Below, in pieces: positions 1 to 30,295 of a stretch of DNA of 64,000 bases. Location of the stretch: the NCBI GenBank assembly GCA_024803745.1, contig JANJXV010000030.1:1755001-1819000 (forward strand), given 5' to 3'. Source of the stretch: Megascapheus bottae (lineage: Eukaryota > Chordata > Mammalia > Rodentia > Geomyidae). Below the pieces are notes generated by a model that ran no database searches, was not told the origin of the DNA, and saw only the letters and a list, made by a program, of their open reading frames with translations. Both the position numbers and the translations under genes were made by a program. How positions within the stretch are numbered: position 1 is the first letter of the stretch; each line of letters begins with the position of its first letter.

Positions 1-299
1 TGTGTCACCAGCCAGCACCTGATTTGTTCCACTTGTAAAACCAATGGTCATGATGATCCACTCTGTCCTATTGGCTTTCTTACACCATTCTTTTTCCTTT
101 TTTTTTTGTTTTGTTTTGTTGTTGTTGTTGTCTGTGGTGAATAGGAGATGGAGTCTCAGATTTTTCTTCCTGAGCTAGTGTTTGGTTGTTTGGTTTTGTT
201 TTAGGGGGCGGGGGAGGGGATTGTATGTATGTGCCCTGTGCTTTCTTGACTTTGTTCAATCACTGTTGACAACAAAATCGGTTTTGAATTTAATCCTCC

Positions 300-355
300 A
301 GATGTTAGCCTCCAGAGTAGCTGGGATTACAGGCATGAGCCACCAGTGCCTGGCT
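300..355 (-). mobile_element. B1-type head fragment, antisense
   Basis: GTAGCTGGGATTACAGGCAT then GAGCCACCAGTGCCTGGC, the antisense B1-like head, preceded by T-rich degraded sequence. Confidence 0.6.
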
Positions 356-723
356 TGCATTGCCTTCTCCCTGCTGGATTCCCAGTGCCTAAAAATAGTC
401 TTAGTGAAAAGCTAACACTCACTAAATATTTATTTAATACATGAATGATGGGAACCAAAATGGATTTCAATATAAATATTTGATTTCCAAGTTGAGCTTT
501 TTTCCCTACAATGTTTTAAATATGATTTTTACAACCAAGGGCTATAATTGATTCTACCAGCTTAAGAGAAACCTCTTCCAGGAGGTAAAACAGCAGTAGA
601 GGTGGTACGTTGCATCAGTGTGGAAGGATTGGTGGCAAAGAAACAGCAGCTGTTTATTCTGAGTAAAACTGAGCAGGTTTTTTATCACACCTAGTGCAGA
701 GGGAGCATTTTAAAAAGAAGATT

Positions 724-946
724 AGCCAGGCACCACTGCCTCACACCTCTAATCCTCACTACTCAGGAGGCTGAGATCTGAGGATCATGGTTCAAAGCCA
801 GCTGGGGCAAAAAAGTACTGTAACATCTTCCAAAAGCTGAACATAGCACTGCGGCTCAAGTGAAGAGTGCTAGCATCAAGCACAAAGAGGCTTAGGGACA
901 ACACCCAGGCCCTAAGTTTGAGCCTCACAATCAACTAAAAAAATAC
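724..946 (+). mobile_element. B1/Geo SINE, sense
   Basis: Head CAGGAGGCTGAGATCTGAGG and right monomer GCGGCTCAAG..., ending in A-rich tail. Degraded middle. Confidence 0.8.
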
Positions 947-1049
947 AAAAATAAATTCTCATGCATTTGTTGAGGGACTCATCTGAACTGAGTGTGCAAT
1001 TTTTCCCCCCCCAAAACTGGTTAAAAGAGCCAAAACCTGTGGTTATCTG

Positions 1050-1112
1050 GGGACTGGTAGGCTCATGCCCATAATCATAGCTACTCAAATATGGAAGTTT
1101 AAAGGTAGACAA
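1050..1112 (+). mobile_element. B1-type head fragment, sense
   Basis: GGTAGGCTCATGCCCATAAT and the following CATAGCTACTCAAA resemble a decayed B1 head. Confidence 0.4.
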
Positions 1113-1127
1113 AAGAGATTCTTCTTT

Positions 1128-1314
1128 TCTTTTTGGCCAGTTCTGTGGTTTGAACTTAAGCCCTGAGCTTTTGCTCAAGGCCAGCAGCACTCTACCACTT
1201 GAACCACAGTGCCACTCCCAGCTTTGTGTATGTGGTAATGAGGAATCAAACCTAGGGTTTCATACCTGCTAGGCAAGCACTCTGCCACTAAGCCACATTG
1301 TCAGCCTCTCCAAG
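1128..1314 (-). mobile_element. IDL-Geo SINE, antisense
   Basis: GGCCAGTTCTGTGGTTTGAA through to GCTAGGCAAGCACTCTGCCA, both monomers present and diverged. Confidence 0.8.
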
Positions 1315-1469
1315 AGATTTTTGACTCTAATTAACCAATTAATAGCTAGAAGTGAAGATACCTTAATAAGCAGAGCAACAGTAGAGCAAAATGGCCAAAT
1401 GAGCACAAGCCTTAAACAGAAGCCCTAATACACCCCCCCCCCAAAAAAATGGTTGTTCTCTGCCAAAAC

Positions 1470-1562
1470 ACTTTCAGGGCTTGCAAGTGTAGCTGAGGGG
1501 CAGAGTTCCTGCTTAGCATGTTTCAAGCCCTAGGTTTAATCTCTCAACACCACAAAAAAAGA
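1470..1562 (+). mobile_element. ID-like monomer, sense
   Basis: GTGTAGCTGAGGGGCAGAGT and a B-box-like TTTAATC, ending in CACCACAAAAAAAG. Typical single tRNA-derived ID-type unit. Confidence 0.6.
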
Positions 1563-1717
1563 AAATGCCCAAACTTTCAAGTTAAGGATCATATAGGTGT
1601 TTTTAATGGCATTAAATAACCTCGATTTTGCTTCAGAATTTGTATAAAGTGATGAAGGTAGGTTTAGTTAAAACAAGGACACTCCCACTGGGTGAAGACC
1701 TGAGGGTCAAGTCTGTG

Positions 1718-1947
1718 TAACAGGCACTGGTGGCTCATGCCTGTAATCCTAGCTACTTGGGGCTGAGATCTGAGGATCACTGTTCACAGCTGGCCAGGGT
1801 AGAAAGTCTGTGAGCCTTACCCTCCAGGTAGCCACCAGAGACCTGGAAGTGGCCCTGTGGCTCAAAGTGGTAGAGTGCTGGCCTTGAGTGCAAGAGCTCA
1901 GGGACAGTGCCCGGGCCTGGTTCCAGCCCCATGACCAGCCACACCAC
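1718..1947 (+). mobile_element. B1/Geo SINE, sense
   Basis: Full-length, from CAGGCACTGGTGGCTCATGC to CCCCATGACCAGCC. It abuts the TBCE CpG island. Confidence 0.9.
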
Positions 1948-2339
1948 AGCGTGCTAAAATGACATGCCACTCTCAGAGGAGCTGGGAGAGTCCCGGTTCA
2001 AGTGCGTGGGTGCACCCGCCTGCGGACTTCCCGCCCCACCGCCCAGCCTGGGCCCCACCACAACCTGTTCAGGACATCACGACCCCGCTGTGCGCCGGGT
2101 GAGGAGCACAGCTCGGGGCCGCGTCCCGGCCTCAGGCCCGCGCCGCCCCCCTCCCGACCTCCAGCAGCCGCTTTCTCGGGGCTTTCTGTATCCGTACTTA
2201 CGGAAACGGCAGCACGAGAGTCGGCTTTGTGTCCTAGCTAGAAACCGTCTCAGCCCCCTCACGTTTCGGGGGCGTCCACACCGCCTTCCTTCCTTCCTTC
2301 GCCATAGACAGGGAACCGCTCTCCCCGGACCTAGTCAAG

Positions 2340-2430
2340 TGGAGCATGCGCGGGCAGCCGTCCCTCACCCCGGGGAGGCGGGGCTTCCCGGTGACGTCAC
2401 TTCCGCCCGCGGCCGGAAGCTCCGCTCCGG
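2340..2430 (+). promoter_or_regulatory. TBCE: TBCE core promoter with CRE, ETS and NRF1-like sites
   Basis: Seen: GCATGCGC (2344-2351, half of an NRF1-type motif), a perfect palindromic CRE TGACGTCA (2392-2399), and the ETS-type motifs ACTTCCG directly after it and CCGGAAG at about 2412. No TATA box. This is the usual makeup of a housekeeping CpG-island promoter; binding is inferred. Confidence 0.7.
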
Positions 2431-2484
2431 GTGAGCGCCGGCGAGGGGTCCGACGCGTTCGGTTCGTCGCAAGGACTCGAGCCG
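2431..2484 (+). other. TBCE: TBCE non-coding exon 1, 3' part (approximate)
   Basis: Exon 2 begins with a splice acceptor before the ATG, so a non-coding first exon is required upstream. Two good donors lie in the CpG island, GTGAGC at 2431 and at 2485. The exon probably ends at 2430 or 2484; the transcription start is not visible and probably lies near 2400. Confidence 0.5.
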
Positions 2485-3416
2485 GTGAGCTTCCGTCGGG
2501 AGTGCCCGCGGGAGTGCGCCCGCGTGCCCGGTCACCGCGTCCCGCCGTGGGTCCGCCGTGGTCCACGCCCCGCCGGACCCTCCGCGGCCGACGGGGCGGC
2601 CCGCAGAGCGCCTTCCAGGCCGGCGGCGCCCCTGAAAGCCCTTCCGGGCTAGCGGCCGGGCGGACTCGGTCCGTCCACCGCCTGACGCCGCGGTGAGGGG
2701 GCCGGGGCGGGCGCGGGGCGGGCGCGGGGCGAGCGCGGCGTGAGGGGCCCGGGGCGCCGCGGCGTGAGGGGGCCGGGGCGGCCCCGCGGGCGTACAGAAG
2801 CGCCTTCTCCAGCTAGGCTGTTGGAAGCCGGCCTCGGGGGCAGGTGAGGGAGAGCCTCGTGGGGCGCGCTGCCCGTCCCTCGACGCCGGGCCCGGGCCGT
2901 CGGCTCCCGCCCGCGGTGTTGCCACCTGACACCCAGACTCCGCTTTTCCCTCACTGAGTCTGTTCGCATGACAGTTTGTAGCGGGGGCCGGGGGCGTCCC
3001 TTAAAAGTAATGTTCTCGTCCTCTCAAAAACGCCGCCAAGTGCGACTTGCTTTGTTGTACTGTAGGGGAAATCGGTCAGCGAGGTAGAGAAGCCGCGTTT
3101 GGAGAGGTGGAACTGCGAGTCTGTTACCAAGCCGGAGCCTGCACCCCCGTCCCAAAGATCGCGCGGCCCCGAAAGTAGCCAGCGCAGAAACCGGACTGTC
3201 GGTGGAGATCTAAACAAGTTATACAGAAGCAGAGCAAACTAAAGGAGCAGTCAAAGGCTAGTTTCCTGGGGCAAAACTTCCTGAGACTGCCATCTGGAGG
3301 GTTTTCAGAACTGAGTGTGAAGTGTCCATCCATTCAGATGTCAGGATGGTGAGGGGGACAAGATGGCATTACTTAGACCAGTATCCATATTTCAGTGTCA
3401 CTGAAAAAAATCTTTA

Positions 3417-3585
3417 GGGCACCAGTAGCTCCTGCCTGTAATCCTAGCTACTCAGGAAGCTGAGAGCTGAGAATCATGGTTCAAAGCCAGCCCAGGCAGG
3501 AAAGTCTGAGAGACTTCCTTCCAATTAGATCAGCAAAATACTTGAACTGGTAGCATAGTTCAAGTAGCAGTGCACAGCCTTGAAA
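3417..3585 (+). mobile_element. B1/Geo SINE, sense, truncated
   Basis: Good head (CCTGTAATCCTAGCTACTCA); right monomer decays after GCACAGCCTTG. Confidence 0.8.
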
Positions 3586-3957
3586 ATGGTAAGAAACAGT
3601 GAGAGGCTCTGAGAGGCTAAGGTCAATTAAGCTCTAGTATAACACACACACATAGGTTCTTTTACTCCAGATCAGAATTCTTACCTGCAGAATTAGATTG
3701 TTGACACCTGTAAATTGATGACTATAAGTATATGCATTTGCTGGAATATATGCAGGAGGGACAATTAGAAATGCCTGTAATAGGTTAAATGGATAATGAG
3801 TTTTCCCTCCCGAAAATAGATACGGACAACCAGAAAACCAAACCTTGACATGTTTGCCATTCACTAGGACTCGTTTAAGATGGATTTGTGGAATAGTGGT
3901 TTGGTGGCAGATATTTAGAAAAGTCACAAATATACTTCAAATATGCTTCATTAGTTT

Positions 3958-4078
3958 TGTTTTTGGTGGTTTAGGGATTGAACTCAGGACCTTGTGCTCT
4001 ACCACTTCAGCTATACAGTGTATGTATGTGTTTGTGGGTGCATGTTGTCTTTGGTACTGAGTCGAATCTTTGACTGTT
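3958..4078 (-). mobile_element. Geo-type monomer fragment, antisense
   Basis: TTTAGGGATTGAACTCAGGA then CTCTACCACTTCAG, the antisense right monomer only. Confidence 0.5.
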
Positions 4079-4079
4079 T

Positions 4080-6360
4080 ACCTCGGTACAGACGCAGAAT
4101 TATATCAGGTGTGTAGGATCATCAGTTTTATAACTCTGATCCTCTTTGTTTTACTAAGGACATCATTGCATTAATTACACATGGGCCAGTCAACAGTAGC
4201 AGTAACATTAAAATAATCACCAGTGGGCCAATAATGGCTGAGATTAGAGAAGTTGCCCAGGGGGACCAGCTGCACAGCCTCTCATCTTATCCTTGGGACC
4301 CCTGTCTCCCTTTCCTGCTCATCTAGTCTCCTCTTTATAGCTGCCAGACTATCTTTAATTACCCCAGCGTGGTTTGCTCAAAAGCAACATTCTTTTTCCA
4401 GGGTGACACTTGATCTCTAGGAACAATATCTAATATCTAGTCCTCATCTGTTCTGGAGGACAACTTTAGCTAGGGACCTCAGTGAGTCAGTGAGCTTGTC
4501 GACTGACTTATGCATACGTCTCAGGTCAGCATCTGTTTGGGACCCAAGAATGTCCATTTCTCTGGGAATCTGAAAGTCCAGGATCCTCACAAGCTGTCTT
4601 CACCTAGGAGTGAGTGATGAACTCAGTAGCTCTTTCCTGCTACCTTTACAGTGGTTGGTGTGTTGGGAATCACAGTGCAGGTTCACTTGAGTGTCAGATG
4701 ATGAACATGTCCTCAAATCAACTTGTAAGGATTGAATCATGATTAACAATGCCAGCTGAGATAACACATGACTTGGGGGGCCAACAATTGTTATCAGACT
4801 TGGGCACACAGCATTCTTGGGTTTGAAGGGGCATAGAGCGTGCCCTCCCAGTTTTGCACCCAAGATAAAGCTCTCGCAACTAGGAAGCATGCTTAACAAT
4901 CCCTCAGGTGGGCACAAAGAATAGTTCCACATCAGGTTACCAATCCTGACCCAGCTTGCACCATGGCTAACTCAATTACATACCTACCAATTTTACTTGT
5001 AATCTCCATTTTTAAGATAATGCTCATACCATTGACTGCATACTCAAACCTTCTACAACTTAATTCCTTTCAGATCAAACCTTTACTAACCTTTCTCTCT
5101 TTTTCATTTGACTATAGCCCTTATTTACATTTGCACATCTCACCTTTAGGCTGTTCAGCGCTGGATGGAAAATTCCCTTCACCCATCCAGAGTCACCATA
5201 ATGGCTGCAAAAACCTAGAGGACTTTGAACTTAGCACAGATAGAATGTCCCACCAGCAAGGGTTTAGTTCCAGTCCTCTCAGGAAGCAGCTGTGGAGTGC
5301 TGGAATCAGACAGGACAGGATGTGTGGCATCAACCTTGTCTCTCAGCAGCTCCAATGGAATGTCACGCCTCCTGCTGGGTCACCTGCAAATTTCTGCACA
5401 GACTGGTTAGAGAAGCTTACCCTGAGGCCTGACTTTGGTGAAGTCTCCCAGTGATTTCCTGGTTGCTTTTTCTGAGCACACTCATTGTTGTAGGCTGGCA
5501 CCCCATTGGTTTTTAGGACAATATAAGGCTGAGATTCCAAAGGAATACCAGGGTGACAACTTTTAGTAACCAGATTTTCTTTAAACAAGGCTAGGATTCT
5601 CTAGACAAGTATACAAGACTTGAACCTGTAGCCATTCCCAAGTGCAGTCTCCACTCCTGCACATCTGTTACTACTCTTTTCCATACCTCGAATTTATCTT
5701 GTCTCACTTTCCCTTTATCTTAAGGGGAGTTGATGGGCGAAGATCCATCTTCTATAACTTTTTTTTTTTTTTTTTTTTAGTTTGTGGTGTGCTTTTGCGT
5801 GGAAGATCTTTTATTATTTTATTTTTTATTGTAATTAATAAAAGGGTTACATGATATTTGCCATAGAGAAGGTGCATTAATTCACATACATGGATACATT
5901 TTCATATGTCTTGGTACCCTTTACCCGCCCCCTCCCCCCCATCTTCTATAACTTCTTCAAGCTGACTCAGGGGCATTGTCTCTGTACTTGACTAGGGACC
6001 TTAAAAAGCTTAGCCTATTTTACCAAGGAGTTGCCAGGATTAGCTATCAGAAACAATGATTTGCTCCAAACTAGAGATAGTCAACATTTAACAACTGCAC
6101 CAACCTTCTTCGGCTACAGTAGTGTAGCTTACTTAGCACCCATTTGCAAAGGCATTTTCTTGATTGTCTGGGGAACTTAATCCCTGCGATCCCAACAATG
6201 CCTCAGTTACCTATGTAGGCCTATATACAGATCAATGGGGACACAAGCCTCCGATCCACAAACTTTCCTGAATTTGTGGCTGGTGTCAAATCAAACTTCA
6301 CTCAGTTAGGACTTTAAACTACCCACTATCACAGATGATTGACAAGTTCCTGCCCAGTTA
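4080..6360 (-). pseudogene. Decayed endogenous gammaretrovirus-like env remnant
   Basis: On the minus strand a broken frame between about 4560 and 4140 shows LQNR, immediately interrupted by a TGA, then GLDI. About 250 bp further on is a membrane segment with IIGPL and a run of leucines, followed by a tail. This order (heptad region, LQNR, membrane anchor) is that of a class I retroviral transmembrane protein. Upstream fragments (about 4600-5590 minus) look like degraded surface-subunit sequence. Many stops and frameshifts; an L1 3' end interrupts it at 5761-5939. No LTR recognised. Non-functional. Confidence 0.6.
5746..5954 (-). mobile_element. 5'-truncated L1-like 3' end with target-site duplication
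   Basis: The 15-bp direct repeat CATCTTCTATAACTT (5746-5760 and 5940-5954) flanks a 179-bp insert. The insert begins with poly(T), contains antisense AATAAA-like signals and ends in a C-rich (antisense G-rich) tract, the layout of an L1 3'UTR inserted on the minus strand. Confidence 0.75.
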
Positions 6361-6365
6361 TGAAA

Positions 6366-6592
6366 GGCAAGCACTCTGTCACTAAGCCACATTCCTACTA
6401 GTCCCAATATTTTATCATTTTTATACAACTAATCTCCAGATTGCCTGGTTCTAGCCCCTGGCTCCTGGCAAGATACTTTAAATCTTGACTGTTACCAGAA
6501 ACTCATTGCAGCTAAATCAACTTGAATCTTTGTATCTGGCAGGAGCTTAAACTCGAACATAGCAAAAAGTGATAGTTTATTTAGAAAGAAAT
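6366..6592. repeat. Segment duplicated at 12304-12530 (copy 1)
   Basis: About 227 bp nearly identical to 12304-12530, with only a handful of differences. The first 38 bp are an antisense IDL-Geo fragment; the rest is not a SINE. Either a local duplication or two copies of an unidentified dispersed repeat. Confidence 0.8.
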
Positions 6593-7340
6593 GTAGCAGC
6601 AAAAGATTCTATGGTATTAGGCATGTTGTGGAAATTGGCACTTCACAGATCATCTGAAGCCATCTCAGGGTGCAGAATGTAAGGTTTAATTAGAGGAAGG
6701 ATTAGGGGCAGGGGACAGCAGTTTATGCATAGTTTAAGACCAGGTTATAGATGTAGCTTCCTTGACCATTATCTCAGTTCTGATTTTCCTTGGTTCTAGG
6801 AAAGGTGTTATTTCTCTTTCTCACTATTGTCTCTTGAGGGGCTTAGGGAGTGGTGTGGTTCCCAGGAGATGGCTTCTGTGGCTCCAGTGTACAGCCTGAT
6901 CATTAAAATTGGCAGTTATCCTATATGTAGGGCAAACTGTCCTGCAAGGCTCAGGGGTAGTTGTACTCCCTTGTCATCAGTCATGTCTTTCCTGTAACCC
7001 ACGGTGACTGAACAATGGCAGTGGAGAGAACAGATTAGAACAATGACAAACAAAATGGGAGCAGATATGCCAGGCTTTTCTCTAGCTTTTAGTTAATTCA
7101 TGGGCCTTTTACATAGACACTGAAAATATACTGATAACAAATTGTCTTTGTCGTGAGAATGACAGAATTAACTTGGGGTTTGCCTGTGAGAATTCTGTCT
7201 ACATTCCGTCCACAGGGTTGAAGTTCATGTGAGTTGGGAATTGCAATATTTTCTCCAAGGCCTTGAGATCTCATTTTCTATTTCAGATTCCTTTTGTCTT
7301 TTCTCATCACTCATGACTAGCTACTACATATCATTTTAAC
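6593..7340. other. TBCE: Intronic stretch without recognised feature
   Basis: TBCE intron 1. No SINE is recognisable; its sequence (TTGGCACTTCACAGATCATC and onward) could be old LTR or ERV material, but I cannot assign it. Confidence 0.4.
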
Positions 7341-7452
7341 AGAGCTGAGCATAGTGATTGAACCTAAACCCCAGCACTCCAGAGGCTGGGGAAAGAGTCA
7401 GGATTTCACAGACTGCTCAGGATACATAGCAAGCCGCTGTCTCAAAAAGAAT
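7341..7452 (+). mobile_element. B1-like monomer, sense
   Basis: GCTGAGCATAGTGATTGAAC, CCCCAGCACTCCAGAGGCTG, CTGTCTCAAAAAGA; a standalone B1-type SINE. Confidence 0.65.
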
Positions 7453-7621
7453 TAAGTCATTACCATAGCATCATAATTCAGCTAAAATTATTCTTTAATT
7501 GTAATAACTCTTTAATATCACTAACCAGTGTTTAGTTCTTTTCTTTTCATGCATTCTTATTTTTAACAATTGTTCACAGATTTTAAATAATACTTAAACC
7601 CAAACAAAAGCCCATATAGAA

Positions 7622-7838
7622 GTAGGGCACCAGTTGTGCTCACACCTTGTAAACCCAGCTCTTTAGGAGGCTGAAATCTGAGGATCACAGTTTGAAGCAA
7701 GCTCAGAAAAGTCTGTGAGACTCATCCAATTCACCACCAAAAAGCTGGAAATAGAGGTATAGCTCCAATAGTATTATCCTGAGCTTGGATGGAAAAATCT
7801 GAGCCAAGAACTCTAGGCTCCAAGACTGATGTATGCAC
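7622..7838 (+). mobile_element. B1/Geo SINE, sense, diverged
   Basis: GGAGGCTGAAATCTGAGGAT and downstream right-monomer traces, then an ACGC/ACAC-rich tail. Confidence 0.7.
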
Positions 7839-7914
7839 GCACGCATGCACACACGCACACACGTGTATACAGTGCAATTGATTGACTTCTTTCAAATACC
7901 TTTTTTGATGATTT

Positions 7915-8420
7915 TTTTAAAATTTATGTTTTATTGTCCTTGTTAAGGTGATACACAGAGGGATTACAGTTACATGGTTCAGGTAAAGAATTTTTAAAAA
8001 AAAAAAAATTTTTTTTTTTTTGTTTTGCCAGTCCTGGAGTTTGAACTCTGGGCCAGGGAGTTATCCCTGAGCTGCTTTTGCTCATGGCGAGTACTCTACC
8101 ACTTAAACACACACTGGCTACCACAGCACCATTTCTGGCTTTTCCTAAGTAGTTTGTTGGAGATAAGAGCCTCGCAGACTTTGCTGCCCAAAATGGCTTC
8201 AAACTGTAGTCCTCAGATCTGTTTCCTGAGTAGCTAGAATTACAGGTGTGAGCCACCAGTGCCCGCTAAGAATACATTTCTTTTGGGACAATGTTACCTC
8301 TTCCCTCCATCTCACAGTTTTTCTCTCCCCTTCCCTCCCCACCCACAGATTATATGTTCAATTTTCATCATGGTGTCTAGTGAGTACCACTGCTTAAATT
8401 CCTTTTTAAGTTTTCTTTTC
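7915..8420 (-). mobile_element. L1-like 3' end split by a SINE
   Basis: 7915-8010 (TTTATTGTCCTTGTTAAGG) and 8269-8420 (ATACATTTCTTTTGGGAC, then a CT-rich tract) look like two halves of one antisense L1 3'UTR, laid out like the one at 5761-5939. The B1/Geo SINE at 8020-8268 sits between them. Confidence 0.55.
8020..8268 (-). mobile_element. B1/Geo dimeric SINE, antisense
   Basis: Complete: GCCAGTCCTGGAGTTTGAAC through to TGAGCCACCAGTGCC. It contains a short internal insertion around the CACACTGGCTACCAC stretch. Confidence 0.85.
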
Positions 8421-8504
8421 CTTCCACCTCTTTCCTCCCCACTCCTCTCTTCTCCCACCTCTTCCCCTCTCTTCCTCTGAGCACTTTTATTTATTTACTT
8501 TTCT

Positions 8505-8722
8505 TGGTGCTAGTCCAGGGGCTTGAACTCAAGGCCTTGGCCTTGTCACTGAGCTTTTCTGCATAATATTAACATAGTGCTCTACCACTTGAGCTGTGCT
8601 CCATTTCCCACTTTTTGTTGGTGGTGGTGTTAGTGAATTGGAATTGACTCATGGACTTTACTGCCCAGTCTGGCTTTGAACTGTGATCCTTAGATGTCAG
8701 CTTCCTGAGTAAAGCTAGTTTT
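8505..8722 (-). mobile_element. B1/Geo SINE, antisense
   Basis: GGGGCTTGAACTCAAGGCCT through to CAGCTTCCTGAGTAAAGCTA, with an AT-rich insertion in the right monomer. Confidence 0.75.
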
Positions 8723-8994
8723 GCTAACTTCTGCTCTAGCTGGTCTCAGCCTCTGGTTATCCTATCTGGATGTCCCTGGAGGCCAGTGTTACCTATATGT
8801 ACCATCTTCCCCAGCTCCCTCCGGCTTTGTTTTCCTGTTAGATTGACTTGTTGAAGAAGCATGATTCTTTGCCCTGTGGATGTTGCCACTGTCTGTGCAC
8901 AGGACAACCTACAATCTAGAAGTGTCATTCCACACATTCCTCAGCTTTCCGCTTTCCTGGGAAGCTGGAGAGGGTGTCCAATTGTCTTTTTGTG

Positions 8995-9358
8995 CAGATT
9001 TTTCCCCCCTCAGGGCCTACACACTGAGCCTCCACTTCATTTCACTAAGATTGGTGTTCTTTTACTTGAGCCATAGCTCTACTTTTCAACTTTTTGGTAG
9101 TTAATTGGAGATAAGAATAACACAGACGGGGCCAGGAGTTTGGCCTAGTGGTAGAGTGCTTGCCTAGCATGCACGAAGACCCGGGTTCGATTCCTTGGTA
9201 CCACATACGTAGCAAAAAGCCAGAAGTGGTGCTGTCCCTCAAGTGGTAGAGCCCTAGCCTTGAGAAAAAATCCAGGGGCAGTGCTCAGGCCCAAAAGAAT
9301 AACAGACTTTCTAGGCTTCCTGCATAGCCAGGATTACAGACATGAGCCACCAGGGCTG
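8995..9358 (-). mobile_element. B1/Geo SINE, antisense, interrupted
   Basis: Two parts, 8995-9126 and 9293-9358, separated by a sense IDL-Geo. Together they form one decayed antisense element. Confidence 0.75.
9127..9292 (+). mobile_element. IDL-Geo SINE, sense, nested
   Basis: GGAGTTTGGCCTAGTGGTAG through CCCGGGTTCGATTCCTTGG to CAGTGCTCAGGCCC. AAGAATAACA-type direct repeats flank it inside the older SINE. Confidence 0.9.
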
Positions 9359-9481
9359 AAGCATGCAGATACCTTTTAGATTTGTGGGGTTCCCCCTCCC
9401 AAGAGTTTAGTAAAGAAAACGAAAAGACCACTTAGAGCAGTGGAATCAGGAACTGGTCCCTCAGGTCCCTATGAAGACTTT

Positions 9482-9676
9482 ATTTTTTTTGCCAGTCCTG
9501 CACTTGAGCTCAGGGCCTGAGCACTGTCCTTGGACTTTCTCAAGGCTAGAACTCTACCACTTTGAGCCTCAGCACCACTTCCAGCTTTTTTCTATGTATG
9601 TGGCACCGAGGAATTGAACCCGGGTCTTCGTGCATGCTAGGCAAGCACTCTACCACTAGGCCAAACTCCCGGCCCC
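9482..9676 (-). mobile_element. IDL-Geo SINE, antisense, full length
   Basis: Poly(T), GCCAGTCCTGCACTTGAGCT, ending CCAAACTCCCGGCCCC. Well preserved. Confidence 0.9.
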
Positions 9677-9984
9677 AGACTTCTTTGTTTTTAATGCTCT
9701 GCTTTTCTATGTGTGATGTTTGATTTGTTATGTGTTACTTGTGTTGCTCTGTGTCTATCCTTTGTACTTAGTCCTCCCCTCCATTCCCTCTCCTTTCCAC
9801 CCCTTTCAGGAGGTGATGGAATGACCATGTGAACTTCCAGAGTTAAACCACATTATGTTCCTGCTGTTTAAGTAAATAGCAGGAACATAAAATAGGAATA
9901 AAAAATGAGTCTTACAATTACTGGGTTCCTCATCAAAATATGAAAAATGAATTGGTCAGAATTAGAGACGGTTAAAAAAAAATC

Positions 9985-10090
9985 TTTTGACCTGTAGTCA
10001 CAGCTACTAGAGAGGCTAAGACCAAGTCCAAGTCCAAGGCTAGCTTATGCAAAATAGTGAACCAAGACCTTGCCTGAAATAAATAAGTAA
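9985..10090 (+). mobile_element. B1-like monomer, sense
   Basis: TGTAGTCACAGCTACTAGAG then AAGACCTTGCCTGAAATAAA. It sits about 60 bp before TBCE exon 2. Confidence 0.6.
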
Positions 10091-10176
10091 AACAAATCTT
10101 TTTAAATAATCTTAAGTTCTCATGAATGTGGTTTTACTACCCTTAGATCTCATATTTTACATCTGCCTATCTTATA

Positions 10177-30201
<20,025 letters not shown>

Positions 30202-30295
30202 CCAACCATGGATGGGCTGACAGGTCCTTTGGGAAAAAGTACCATTTCAAGGCTTGTGTGTATAATCGTAATAATAAAGGCTTTGACTACTAGTG
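30202..30295 (+). other. TBCE: TBCE 3'UTR with poly(A) signal
   Basis: Short 3'UTR of about 95 nt. A canonical AATAAA lies at 30273-30278; cleavage is expected within about 20 nt. Longer forms cannot be excluded. Confidence 0.75.

Larger units (their letters stand above)
1960..2960. promoter_or_regulatory. TBCE: CpG island of TBCE
   Basis: About 1 kb of very GC-rich, CpG-dense DNA between AT-richer flanks, free of SINEs. Open frames of 60-186 codons on both strands here reflect low stop-codon frequency, not genes. Confidence 0.85.

Noticed and set aside
1..2000. A gene upstream of TBCE (GGPS1 is the expected neighbour)
   Set aside because: I found no GGPS1 exon; the stretch holds only SINEs and unassigned sequence.
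1964..2969. Overlapping open frames of 60-186 codons in the TBCE CpG island
   Set aside because: Compositional. TBCE starts translation in exon 2, and no product resembles a known protein.
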